Source: Streptomyces olivochromogenes (GTDB taxonomy: Bacteria > Actinomycetota > Actinomycetes > Streptomycetales > Streptomycetaceae). Taken from it: a DNA stretch of 64,000 nucleotides. How positions within the stretch are numbered: the first letter of the stretch is position 1; each line of letters starts with the position of its first letter. The notes below the pieces were generated by a model. It had not been told where the DNA came from, did not search any database, and was given only the letters and a program-made list of their open reading frames with translations. Location: positions 19,987-83,986 of the forward strand of contig NZ_JADDRL010000037.1 of the NCBI RefSeq assembly GCF_021538895.1, read 5' to 3'. This document shows positions 14,197 through 22,566 of this stretch, piece after piece. Position numbers and translations under genes: made by a program.

Positions 14197-16020
14197 TCAG
14201 CCCAGGCGCTGCACCAGCGCGTGGTACTGGTCCCACAGCTCCTTCGGGGTGTGGTCGCCGAACGTGTTGAGGTGGTCGGGGACGAGCGCCGCCTCCTCGC
14301 GCCAGACCTCCGTGTCGACCGTGAGCAGGAAGTCCAGGTCGGAGTCGGCGAGTTCGAGACCCTTGGTGTCGAGGGCCGCCTTGGCCGGCAGGATGCCGAT
14401 GGGGGTCTCCACACCCTCGGCCTTGCCGTCGAGACGCTCCACGATCCACTTCAGGACGCGGCTGTTCTCACCGAAGCCCGGCCAGACGAACTTGCCCTGG
14501 TCGTTCTTGCGGAACCAGTTGACGTAGTAGATCTTCGGCAGCTTGGACTGGTCCTTGCCCTTGGCCACGTCGATCCAGTGGGCCATGTAGTCGCCCATGT
14601 TGTAGCCGCAGAAGGGCAGCATCGCGAAGGGGTCGCGGCGCAGCTCGCCGACCTTGCCCTCGGCGGCGGCGGTCTTCTCGGAGGCGACGTTGGCGCCCAG
14701 GAAGACGCCGTGGTTCCAGTCGAAGGACTCCGTCACCAGCGGCACCGCGCTGGCGCGGCGGCCGCCGAAGAGGATCGCCGAGATCGGCACACCCTTCGGG
14801 TCCTCCCACTCCGGCGCGATGATCGGGCACTGGGCGGCGGGGACCGTGAAGCGGGCGTTGGGGTGGGCGGCCGGGCTGTCGGACCGAGGCGTCCAGTCGT
14901 TGCCCTTCCAGTCCGTCAGGTGGGCCGGAGTCTCCTCCGTCATGCCCTCCCACCAGATGTCGTTGTCGTCGGTGAGCGCGACGTTGGTGAAGACCGCGTT
15001 GCCCCACAGCGTCTTCATCGCGTTGGCGTTGGTGTGCTCACCGGTGCCGGGCGCGACGCCGAAGAAGCCGGCCTCGGGGTTGATCGCGTACAGGCGGCCG
15101 TCCTCGCCGAAGCGCATCCAGGCGATGTCGTCGCCGATGGTCTCCACGGTCCAGCCGGAGATCGTCGGCTCCAGCATGGCGAGGTTGGTCTTGCCGCAGG
15201 CGGACGGGAAGGCCGCGGCGACGTACTTGGACTCGCCCTGCGGCGGGGTCAGCTTGAGGATCAGCATGTGCTCGGCGAGCCAGCCCTCGTCACGCGCCAT
15301 GACGGAGGCGATGCGCAGGGCGTAGCACTTCTTGCCGAGCAGGGCGTTGCCGCCGTAGCCGGATCCGTAGGACCAGATCTCGCGGCTCTCCGGGAAGTGG
15401 GAGATGTACTTGGTCTGGTTGCACGGCCACGGGACGTCCTCCTGGCCCTCCTCCAGGGGGGCGCCGAGCGTGTGGACGGCCTTCACGAAGAAGCCGTCGT
15501 CGCCCAGCTCGTCCAGGACCGCCTGACCCATGCGCGTCATCGTCCGCATCGACACGGCCACGTAGGCGGAGTCCGTGATCTCCACGCCGAGCGCGGAGAG
15601 CGGGGAGCCCAGCGGGCCCATGCAGAACGGCACGACGTACATCGTGCGGCCCCGCATCGAGCCACGGAACAGGCCCTGCTCGCCCTGGAAGATCTCCCGC
15701 ATCTCGGCGGGCGCCTTCCAGTGGTTGGTCGGACCCGCGTCCTGCTCCTTCTCGGAGCATATGAAGGTCCGGTCCTCGACGCGCGCGACGTCGGTCGGGT
15801 CGGAGGCGGCGTAGTAGGAGTGGGGGCGCTTGACCGGGTCCAGCTTCTTGAAGGTGCCCTTGCTGACGAGCTCCTCCGCGAGGCGCTCGTATTCGGCCTC
15901 GGATCCGTCACACCAGACCACGTTGTCCGGCTGGGTCAGTTCGACGATCTCGTTGACCCACGAGATCAGTTCCTGGTGGTTGGTGGGGATGACGGGGGGA
16001 GCCGCGTTGTCGCGCGCCAC
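14197..16020 (-). CDS. pckG: Phosphoenolpyruvate carboxykinase (GTP)
   Basis: It interconverts oxaloacetate and phosphoenolpyruvate with GTP/GDP, at the junction of the TCA cycle and gluconeogenesis. The 607-residue protein is full length for the GTP class and shows the P-loop-like segment FPSACGKTN with the reactive cysteine, the GDDIAWM kinase-2 element, the substrate-binding GSMRGRTMYVVPFCMGP region and the FGGRR segment. The GTG at 16020 has a TAGGAGC site. The gene stands alone; the upstream 324-base gap is shared with the divergent hemolysin-III gene. Confidence 0.97.
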   Translation of the reverse strand: MARDNAAPPVIPTNHQELISWVNEIVELTQPDNVVWCDGSEAEYERLAEELVSKGTFKKLDPVKRPHSYYAASDPTDVARVEDRTFICSEKEQDAGPTNHWKAPAEMREIFQGEQGLFRGSMRGRTMYVVPFCMGPLGSPLSALGVEITDSAYVAVSMRTMTRMGQAVLDELGDDGFFVKAVHTLGAPLEEGQEDVPWPCNQTKYISHFPESREIWSYGSGYGGNALLGKKCYALRIASVMARDEGWLAEHMLILKLTPPQGESKYVAAAFPSACGKTNLAMLEPTISGWTVETIGDDIAWMRFGEDGRLYAINPEAGFFGVAPGTGEHTNANAMKTLWGNAVFTNVALTDDNDIWWEGMTEETPAHLTDWKGNDWTPRSDSPAAHPNARFTVPAAQCPIIAPEWEDPKGVPISAILFGGRRASAVPLVTESFDWNHGVFLGANVASEKTAAAEGKVGELRRDPFAMLPFCGYNMGDYMAHWIDVAKGKDQSKLPKIYYVNWFRKNDQGKFVWPGFGENSRVLKWIVERLDGKAEGVETPIGILPAKAALDTKGLELADSDLDFLLTVDTEVWREEAALVPDHLNTFGDHTPKELWDQYHALVQRLG

Positions 16021-16344
16021 GATTGCTCCTAAATGAGGGATTTTGTCCTTTGTTGCCCCGTGGGGGCCGCGGCCCGGACGCTTCGTAGCCGCTCATCCGG
16101 TGCCGACCGCACTCATTTGATCATCCGATGGTAGTGCGCATATGTCCAGAGCGCATCACAGGTGAGCGACGTGAGGAAGACCACGGTTTTCGGCTTGTCC
16201 CGCGTTTCTTTGCGTGCACGTGAAGTTCGACTGAGGGACTCTTTGCGTACGGCCCTGGAGCCGCCGTGAGACGATGGCCACTCCGGGCACGCCATCGGCC
16301 GGGACTGGTACGTAACTTACGGTTCCGTAGGTACGATTCCGGTC
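16021..16344. other. Divergent intergenic region pckG / hemolysin-III gene
   Basis: The gap of 324 bases has no credible gene. It must contain both promoters. The part next to the hemolysin-III gene carries an 18-base imperfect palindrome (16315-16332). The pckG side is moderately AT-rich around 16100-16150. No RNA gene was recognised. Confidence 0.5.
16315..16332. promoter_or_regulatory. Operator-like palindrome ahead of the hemolysin-III gene
   Basis: ACTTACGG and CCGTAGGT face each other around a central TT, with one mismatched pair (16315-16332), ending 12 bases before the ATG at 16345. Such a position overlaps where a promoter or early transcript would be, which fits a TetR-type operator. 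The regulator is not identifiable here. Confidence 0.45.
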
Positions 16345-17058
16345 ATGACTGCGTCCGCTCCCGACGCGCCCATGGAACCGCCGGCCGCCGGCCGCGGTCC
16401 CGTCGCGCTCTCCTTGCCGCACCCGGTCAAGCCGAAGCTCCGCGGCTGGCTGCATCTCGGCATGTTCCCGGCGGTACTCGTCGCCGGCCTGATCCTCACC
16501 GCCCTCGCCGACTCCCCGCGCGGTCGCGTGGCCTGCGGCGTCTACGTCCTGACGGCGTGCCTGCTGTTCGGCGTGAGCGCGCTGTACCACCGGGGCAATT
16601 GGAGTCCGCGCATGGACGGCATACTGCGCAGACTCGACCACGCCAACATCTTCCTGATCATCGCGGGCACCTACACGCCGCTGACCATGCTGCTCCTGCC
16701 CGGCGCCAAGGGGCAGTGGCTGCTGTGGGGCATCTGGGCGGCCGCGGCCGCCGGCATCGTCTTCCGTGTCTTCTGGGTGGGCGCCCCACGCTGGCTCTAC
16801 ACCCCCTGCTACCTGGCCATGGGCTGGGCGGCCGTCTTCTTCCTGCCGGACTTCATGCGCTCCGGCGGCATCGCGGTCCTGGTCCTGGTGATCGTGGGCG
16901 GCCTCCTCTACAGCGCGGGCGGAGTGATCTACGGGATCAAGCGCCCCAATCCCTCACCGCGCTGGTTCGGCTTCCACGAGGTGTTCCACTCCTTCACCCT
17001 CGCCGCCTTCGTCGTCCACTACGTCGGCATCTCCCTGGTGGCGTACCAGCACGCGTAA
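16345..17058 (+). CDS. Hemolysin III / PAQR family membrane protein
   Basis: The 237-residue protein has seven hydrophobic segments and the PAQR/TrhA-type signatures: SALYHRGNW after the second helix (conserved Ser and His), the LDHANIFLIIAGTYTPL segment with the conserved Asp-His, and FGFHEVFHSFTLAAFVVHY near the C-terminus with the conserved HxxxH. These residues form a metal site in the family. Despite the name, haemolysis is not established for most members; bacterial relatives influence membrane homeostasis. Start at ATG 16345. A classic terminator follows. Confidence 0.9.
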   Translation: MTASAPDAPMEPPAAGRGPVALSLPHPVKPKLRGWLHLGMFPAVLVAGLILTALADSPRGRVACGVYVLTACLLFGVSALYHRGNWSPRMDGILRRLDHANIFLIIAGTYTPLTMLLLPGAKGQWLLWGIWAAAAAGIVFRVFWVGAPRWLYTPCYLAMGWAAVFFLPDFMRSGGIAVLVLVIVGGLLYSAGGVIYGIKRPNPSPRWFGFHEVFHSFTLAAFVVHYVGISLVAYQHA

Positions 17059-17076
17059 CCGCCTCCCCCGACCACC

Positions 17077-17107
17077 GGCCACGGCTCATCCGAGCCGTGG
17101 CCATTTT
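17077..17107 (+). terminator. Terminator after hemolysin-III gene
   Basis: An 11-bp perfect stem (17077-17087 with 17092-17102) with a four-base loop is followed by ATTTTC, close to a canonical intrinsic terminator. Confidence 0.85.
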
Positions 17108-17115
17108 CGTATGCG

Positions 17116-17152
17116 TTGACAGTAGCTCGATTTTGAGAGTTACTTTCATTTC
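17116..17152 (+). promoter_or_regulatory. Leaderless promoter and operator of the MFS-TetR operon
   Basis: TTGACA at 17116-17121 is a perfect -35 box; a -10 element falls at about 17139-17146 (GTTACT or TACTTT), placing transcription start on or next to the ATG at 17153, so the mRNA is probably leaderless and no ribosome-binding site is present. An imperfect palindrome, TGAcAGTAgCTC against its inverted copy (17117-17148, 10 of 12 positions), covers the whole promoter and is the likely operator of the TetR protein encoded at 18733. Confidence 0.75.
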
Positions 17153-18736
17153 ATGGCTACTGTCATTCCCTCCCAGGAGACGCGGCGCGACCCCCGCCGC
17201 TGGTGGGCCCTCGGGGCCCTGGTCGCGAGCATGCTGGTGCTCGGCTTCGACATGACGATCCTCAACGTGGCGCTGCCGACCATGGCGGAGCAGCTCGGCG
17301 CGACCACCGGCCAGCAGCAGTGGATGGCCGACGCGTACGTCGTCGTGTTCGCCGCGCTGATGCTCCCCGCGGGCCTGCTCGGCGACCGGTTCGGGCGGCG
17401 CCGGATGCTCATCACCGGCCTCGGGATCTTCCTCGCCGGTTCCCTGGTCGGCATCCTGGCCGACGACGTGAACTGGGTGATCGCCGCCCGCGCGGTGATG
17501 GGCGTCGGCGCCGCGCTGGTCATGCCGCTCGCGCTGTCCGTGCTGCCCTCGCTGTTCGGGCCGGACGAGCGCACCCGGGCCGTCGGCATCATCTCGGCCG
17601 CCTCGGCGCTCGGCCTGCCGCTCGGCCCGATCATCGGCGGCTTCCTGCTGAACCACTTCTGGTGGGGCTCGGTCTTCCTGGTCAACGTCCCGATGGTGGC
17701 CATCGGCGTCGCGGCCTGCGTCCTCCTGCTGCCCGAGACCCGGGACCCTGCCTCCCCGAAGGTGGACGTCCTCTCCACCGTGCTCACCGCGTCCGGGCTG
17801 GCCGCCCTCATCTACGCGATCATCGAGGCGCCCGGGCGCGGCTGGGGCGACGCCCGGGTACTGGCCTTCTTCGCCACGGCCGTCGTCCTGCTCACCGGGC
17901 TGGTCCTGCGCGAGCGCCGGGCCCTGCGGCCCATGCTCGACATGGGGCTGCTCGCCCAGCGCGGCTTCCTGCTCAACACCGTCGCCGCGACCCTGGTGAT
18001 GTTCGTGCTGTCCGGCCTGATGTTCGTCCTGCCGCCCTACCTCCAGGCCGTCCTCGGCCATGACGCCCTCGGCACTGGGGTGCGTCTGCTGCCGATGATG
18101 GGCGGACTGATGATCGCCGCCCGGGGAGCCCAGCCGGTCGTCGCGCGCTTCGGGCCCCGCGCCGTCGTCAGCGCCGGCCTGGTCGTCCTCGCCTTCGCCG
18201 CCCTGCTCGGCAGCCGTACGACCGCGGAGTCCGGCTACGGCTTCACCGCGCTGTGGCTCTCGATCGCCGGCCTGGGCTTCGGCTTCTCGGTCGTGCCCGC
18301 GATGGACGGGGCGCTGGCCGCCCTGCCCGCCGACCGGGCCGGCAGCGGCTCCGGGCTGCTCATGACCCTGCGCCAGGTCGGCGGCGCGATCGGCATCGCG
18401 CTGCTCGGCAGCCTGCTCGCGGGCGCCTTCCGCGACCGGCTCGACGTCACCGGGCTGCCCGGCGGGGCCGCGCACACCGCCGGGGAGTCCGTGGTGGCCG
18501 CGCACCTGGTCGCCGAGCGCGCGGGCTCCGCCCACCTGGTGGCCTCCGCGAATGGCGCGTACGTCCACGGCATGGGCCTGGTCCTGCTGGTCTGCGGCGC
18601 CGCCTCCCTGGTGGCCGCGCTGCTGGCCGCGGCGTTCCTGCCCGGCGGCGCACCAAAGCGGCGGAGCGCGACGGACGAGGATGCCACCGGGGCGGACCGG
18701 CCCGTGGTCACCCCGACGGAGGATGTCCGACAATGA
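17153..18736 (+). CDS. DHA2-family MFS drug exporter (EmrB/QacA type)
   Basis: The 527-residue protein has about 14 membrane helices. Motifs of the 14-helix drug:H+ antiporters are clear: LGFDMTILNVALPTM (motif D1), GLLGDRFGRRRML (motif A) and GAALVMPLALSVLP with the following GLPLGPIIGGFLL (motif C). It likely exports a hydrophobic or cationic compound with proton exchange. The ATG at 17153 is almost at the predicted transcription start. Its stop overlaps the TetR gene start (ATGA), so exporter and repressor are co-translated and the repressor likely feeds back on the operator at 17117-17148. The substrate is unknown. Confidence 0.92.
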   Translation: MATVIPSQETRRDPRRWWALGALVASMLVLGFDMTILNVALPTMAEQLGATTGQQQWMADAYVVVFAALMLPAGLLGDRFGRRRMLITGLGIFLAGSLVGILADDVNWVIAARAVMGVGAALVMPLALSVLPSLFGPDERTRAVGIISAASALGLPLGPIIGGFLLNHFWWGSVFLVNVPMVAIGVAACVLLLPETRDPASPKVDVLSTVLTASGLAALIYAIIEAPGRGWGDARVLAFFATAVVLLTGLVLRERRALRPMLDMGLLAQRGFLLNTVAATLVMFVLSGLMFVLPPYLQAVLGHDALGTGVRLLPMMGGLMIAARGAQPVVARFGPRAVVSAGLVVLAFAALLGSRTTAESGYGFTALWLSIAGLGFGFSVVPAMDGALAALPADRAGSGSGLLMTLRQVGGAIGIALLGSLLAGAFRDRLDVTGLPGGAAHTAGESVVAAHLVAERAGSAHLVASANGAYVHGMGLVLLVCGAASLVAALLAAAFLPGGAPKRRSATDEDATGADRPVVTPTEDVRQ

Positions 18737-19371
18737 CCTTCATGACGGCCGCACGCACCTCCACCCCCGCCGACCGCCCGCGCCCGGGTCTGCGCGAGCG
18801 GAAGAAGATCAAGACGCGCGAGGCGATCCGCACCGCGACGTACGAACTGATCGAGGAACAGGGGTACGACGCCACGACGATCGACCAGATCGCCGAGCGC
18901 GCCGAGGTGTCGCCGTCGACCGTCTTCCGGTACTTCCCGACCAAGGAGGACATCGTCCTCACGGACGAGTACGACCCGCTCATCATGGAGGAACTCAGGG
19001 CCCGGCCCGCCGAGGAGCCCTGGACCGAGTCCGTCCGGTACGTGATGCGGCGGGCCGTCCAGCTCGGCGTCGACGAGGACGCCACGGTGTCCCGGCTGCG
19101 GACCCGCCTGATGGTGGAGGTGCCCGCGGTGCGCTCGCGGATGATGGAGAGCATGTCGGTCACCGGCCGCATGCTCTGCCAGGCCGTCGCCGAGCGCACC
19201 GGCCGGGACCCGGACAGCCTGGAGGTGCGGGTCTACGCCATGTCCCTGATCGGCGGCCTGATGGAGACCTCCCTGTACTGGGCCGAGAACGGCCACCGGG
19301 AGGACCTGGCGGACCTCATCGACCGCACGCTGGACGTCCTGGAGCACGGCCTGCCCAGGGAAAATCCCTGA
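18733..19371 (+). CDS. TetR family regulator
   Basis: The 212-residue protein has an N-terminal TetR helix-turn-helix (TREAIRTATYELIEEQGYDATTIDQIAERAEVSPSTVFRYF read as successive segments, residues about 27-66) and a divergent helical ligand-binding domain. It overlaps the MFS exporter gene by four bases and most likely represses that operon, with relief by the exported compound. ATG at 18733; a second ATG at 18742 is possible. Confidence 0.9.
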   Translation: MTFMTAARTSTPADRPRPGLRERKKIKTREAIRTATYELIEEQGYDATTIDQIAERAEVSPSTVFRYFPTKEDIVLTDEYDPLIMEELRARPAEEPWTESVRYVMRRAVQLGVDEDATVSRLRTRLMVEVPAVRSRMMESMSVTGRMLCQAVAERTGRDPDSLEVRVYAMSLIGGLMETSLYWAENGHREDLADLIDRTLDVLEHGLPRENP

Positions 19372-19404
19372 CCCGAGCTCCCCGGCCCGTGACATCCTGG
19401 CCAG

Positions 19405-20136
19405 GTGAACGGTCCCGAGATCCGCGTCGAAGTCGCCCCCGAGCTGTGCCTGTTCGTCCCGCACGCCCGCCGCGACGGCGCCACCCCCCTCGCCACCGAC
19501 GGCGTCTCGACCCTGGGCCATGTCGTCGAGTCCCTCGGCGTCCCGCTCACCGAGGTCGGCGCGCTGGTCGTGGACGGCCGTGAGGTGCCGGTGTCGCACG
19601 TCCCGGCGGCGGGCGAGTCCGTGGAGGTACGGGCGGTGGGGCGGCCCCAGCGGGTGCCCGGCGCGCCCCTGCGCTTTCTCCTCGACGTCCACCTCGGCAC
19701 CCTCGCCCGCCGGCTGCGGCTGCTCGGCGTGGACGCGGCGTACGAGTCGACGGACATCGGCGACCCGGCGCTGGCCGCGCGCTCGGCCGCCGAGAAGCGG
19801 GTCATGCTCAGCCGCGACCGCGGACTGCTGCGCCGCCGCGAGCTGTGGGCGGGCGCCTATGTCTACAGCACCCGCCCCGAGGACCAACTCCGCGACGTCC
19901 TCGGCCGCTTCGCCCCCGAACTGCGCCCCTGGACGCGCTGCACCGCCTGCAACGGCCTGCTCACGGAGGCCACCAAGGACCAGGTGGCCGACCGGCTCAA
20001 GGGCGGGACGCAGCGGTCGTACGACGTCTTCGCCCAGTGCTCGCAGTGCGAGCGGGTGTACTGGAAGGGCGCGCACCACGAGCAGTTGGAGGCTGTCGTG
20101 GCACGCGCCCTGGCGGAGCACTCGGAACGCGGCTAA
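19405..20136 (+). CDS. Mut7-C RNase domain protein with ubiquitin-like N-terminus
   Basis: The 243-residue protein has an N-terminal beta-grasp domain (about residues 1-85; TLGHVVESLGVPLTEVGALVVDG is the ThiS/MoaD-like pattern) and a C-terminal Mut7-C PIN-fold RNase domain (FLLDVHLGTLARRLRLLGVDA, then MLSRDRGLL, acidic residues as in PIN nucleases) ending in a zinc ribbon (RCTACNGLL and CSQCERVYWKG). The family is known by sequence only; an RNA-processing or toxin-like nuclease role is inferred. The GTG at 19405 was chosen as it precedes the beta-grasp domain. Its stop overlaps, tail to tail, the stop of the copper oxidase gene. Confidence 0.82.
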   Translation: MNGPEIRVEVAPELCLFVPHARRDGATPLATDGVSTLGHVVESLGVPLTEVGALVVDGREVPVSHVPAAGESVEVRAVGRPQRVPGAPLRFLLDVHLGTLARRLRLLGVDAAYESTDIGDPALAARSAAEKRVMLSRDRGLLRRRELWAGAYVYSTRPEDQLRDVLGRFAPELRPWTRCTACNGLLTEATKDQVADRLKGGTQRSYDVFAQCSQCERVYWKGAHHEQLEAVVARALAEHSERG

Positions 20137-22535
20137 CGCCTTCTCACATCACGCTTTCCGCAGGCCGTTCCGTCCCGGTCGCGGTCCAGGCCGAGCGGGT
20201 CGTCCTTGCCGTTGACCTTCAGCCGGCCGTAGTGGTTCCGCTTGAGCCAGCCGCACCGCGCGGCCGCCGTCTTCTTCACCTGCGGCGGGAAGACCGTCGG
20301 CACGCAGACGTTGACCGAGCCGTAGTGCCGGTCGCAGCCCGCGAGGGTGGGGCTGACCTTCTGCGAGGCGCGCTTCTTGCCGGGCCCGGTGACCTTGCCC
20401 TCCAGGGAGTCGGCGAAGGAGTGGACGTGCGCGGAGGCGGCCGAGGCGCTGAGCGCGGCCGGCCCCTGGAGGTGCACCCACTTCGCCACCGACGGAACGC
20501 CGTTGGCGTCGACCGCGAAGAGCATGTACCAGCCGGGCGGGGCCAGATTGGGGTTGCTCGTCACGTTCAGGTCGACGTTGTTGCCGTCCACCGAGAGCGG
20601 GAGGTCGACGAACCGCTGGTTGGGGTCGGAGGAGTGGGTGACCGCGGCCGGGCGGATCAGCTCCGCCTTGGCGATGGGCCGGTCCACCGTGATCCGCTGG
20701 GTGTCGCCGTACTTCCACTCCTGGTTGATCACCGAGGTGATCGTCGGGCGGGTGCCCTTGTAGAGGTAGGGCGGGGTGTAGATCGACACGTTGTGGTTCC
20801 AGCTGCCGTTGCCCGGGTTGTCACCGGTGGCCATCACCCGGCCGTCGGGCAGCAGGAACGCGGAGGAGTGGTAGCCGCGGGCCTCGGGGTCGGCGGCCAC
20901 CGGGTCGAAGGTGTTGCCGTCCGGGTCGTAGATCGACGACTCGTAGACCGGGTTGGCCCGGTTGTGCAGGGCGCCGCCCGTCTCCAGCACCTTGCCGTCG
21001 GGCAGCAGCACCGCGGAGACGTACATCTTGCCCTGGGCGCCGGTCTCGGGGACCTTGCCGTTGCCGAGGTCGACCGTGCCCTGCGGGAGGAGCGGGCCCG
21101 CGGTGTAGGCCGGGTCGGCCTGCTTGAGGTCGATGAGGTCGGTCAGCCGGTTGCCGTCCGGGTTGGAGTCGATGTTGCCGCCGCCGAGCGTGAGGACCCG
21201 CTGGTCCTGCGCCGGAGGCAGCAGCACGCTCGCCGACTGATCGCGCTCGTCCTTCTTCTGCAGGCCCGGGACCTGCGTGACCGTGTTGGCGTTGTAGTCG
21301 TAGACCGCCGACCCGGTGCCCGGGATGTTGTTGCCGAAGACATGGCTGCCCGAGTAGAAGAGGCGGCCGTCCTGCATCAGGATCATCGACGGGTACAGAC
21401 CCCAGAACGACCAGGTCTGGTTGACCTTCCACAGCGGCTGCCACTGCTGGTCCTTGTCCGACCAGTACTCGGCGGTGACCGAACCGGAGGAGTCCTCGCG
21501 CAGACCGCCGAAGGAGATGACGTCACCGTTGCCCAGCTCGGTCGCCGAGGGGTACCAGTGGCCGTCGTTCAGGTCGTTGGTCTTGCTGTACGTCTCGGTC
21601 TTCGGGTCGAAGATGTACGAGTCCTTGAAGCCCTCGTAGCCGTGCCCGCCCGGGACCGGGTACGCCTTGTTGCCGCTCATGACGAGCACGCGCCCGTCCT
21701 GCAACTGGATGTGCCCCGCGCAGAACATGTCCTTCGGCGTGGGGACGACCTTGTACGTACCGGTGGCCGGGTCGTACACCGCGCTGGTGAACGTGCCCGC
21801 GTTGAAGTTCTCCTCGCTGTTGCCGGAGCCGGCGATCAGCAGCACCTTGCCGTTGTTGAGGACGACGGAGTGCATGGAGCGGACCGGGTTCTGCGTCGGC
21901 TGCACCGACCAACTGCCGTTGGCGCACTGGTCGTTGGTGCCGGTGCACTGGGGCGGCGGGAGCGTGTCGGGGACCTGCTCCATGGAGTAGTCGTCGGTGG
22001 TCGCCGAGCCCGTGCCGTACACCGACACGCCCCAGGTGATGCGGTCGGTGCCGGCCGGGACCTCGGGGGTGCGGACCGTGGCCTGCGTGTAGGCCGACGC
22101 CATGTCCAGCGTCTTGAGGTCGGTCCAGTACTGCCAGCCCGCCGTCGTGTCGTGCCTAAAGAGCGTGACGGCGGTGTCGGGCGTCGTGGACTTGTACCAG
22201 AGCGAGAGGTCGTACTGCTTGCCCGCCGTGACCGTCGGCGCGCACGCGGTGGACTCGGTGATCAGCGCCTTGCGGTCGCCGTCGACGCGGCGGGTGAGCG
22301 TGACCTTCATGGCCTTGGAGCCGGAGTGGGCGTCGGCGACGGTGGCGAAGCTGAAGTCGTTGTCGCCCCAGCCGGACTTCTCCCAGCAGTAGGGCATGCC
22401 GTCGGTGCCGGCCGTCTCGAAGCCGGCGTTCTTGATGAGGTTGGCGGCCTCGGCGGACTGGGGCGAGGTGAGGAGGAGTCCGGCGGTCAGGGCCCCGACC
22501 CCGGCCAGCGCGGTCCGTCTGCGGTGTTTGTTCAC
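20133..22535 (-). CDS. Secreted radical copper oxidase (galactose/glyoxal oxidase, GlxA-like)
   Basis: The 800-residue protein has a signal peptide (about residues 1-30), a jelly-roll-like carbohydrate-binding module (about 31-190), a kelch beta-propeller oxidase (about 200-715), and a short C-terminal tail with an excalibur-like calcium loop (LDRDRDGTAC). All ligands of the mononuclear copper radical site can be placed: Cys about 272 (DMFCAG) and Tyr about 328 (HWYPSAT) for the thioether-linked cofactor, Tyr-His about 555-556 (RGYHSSAFLLPDG), and His about 634 (VTHSSDP). It would oxidise a primary alcohol or aldehyde to make H2O2. The GTG at 22535 follows AAGGAGA at good distance. It closes a four-gene glycosyltransferase operon, suggesting that it modifies the glycan made there, as GlxA does with CslA. 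Confidence 0.88.
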   Translation of the reverse strand: MNKHRRRTALAGVGALTAGLLLTSPQSAEAANLIKNAGFETAGTDGMPYCWEKSGWGDNDFSFATVADAHSGSKAMKVTLTRRVDGDRKALITESTACAPTVTAGKQYDLSLWYKSTTPDTAVTLFRHDTTAGWQYWTDLKTLDMASAYTQATVRTPEVPAGTDRITWGVSVYGTGSATTDDYSMEQVPDTLPPPQCTGTNDQCANGSWSVQPTQNPVRSMHSVVLNNGKVLLIAGSGNSEENFNAGTFTSAVYDPATGTYKVVPTPKDMFCAGHIQLQDGRVLVMSGNKAYPVPGGHGYEGFKDSYIFDPKTETYSKTNDLNDGHWYPSATELGNGDVISFGGLREDSSGSVTAEYWSDKDQQWQPLWKVNQTWSFWGLYPSMILMQDGRLFYSGSHVFGNNIPGTGSAVYDYNANTVTQVPGLQKKDERDQSASVLLPPAQDQRVLTLGGGNIDSNPDGNRLTDLIDLKQADPAYTAGPLLPQGTVDLGNGKVPETGAQGKMYVSAVLLPDGKVLETGGALHNRANPVYESSIYDPDGNTFDPVAADPEARGYHSSAFLLPDGRVMATGDNPGNGSWNHNVSIYTPPYLYKGTRPTITSVINQEWKYGDTQRITVDRPIAKAELIRPAAVTHSSDPNQRFVDLPLSVDGNNVDLNVTSNPNLAPPGWYMLFAVDANGVPSVAKWVHLQGPAALSASAASAHVHSFADSLEGKVTGPGKKRASQKVSPTLAGCDRHYGSVNVCVPTVFPPQVKKTAAARCGWLKRNHYGRLKVNGKDDPLGLDRDRDGTACGKRDVRRR

Positions 22536-22566
22536 ACGGCTCTCCTTGCGGTATTGCGGCTGCACT

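Noticed and set aside
14188..16032. Plus-strand open frame spanning all of pckG
   Set aside because: It is antisense to a full-length PEP carboxykinase with all motifs.
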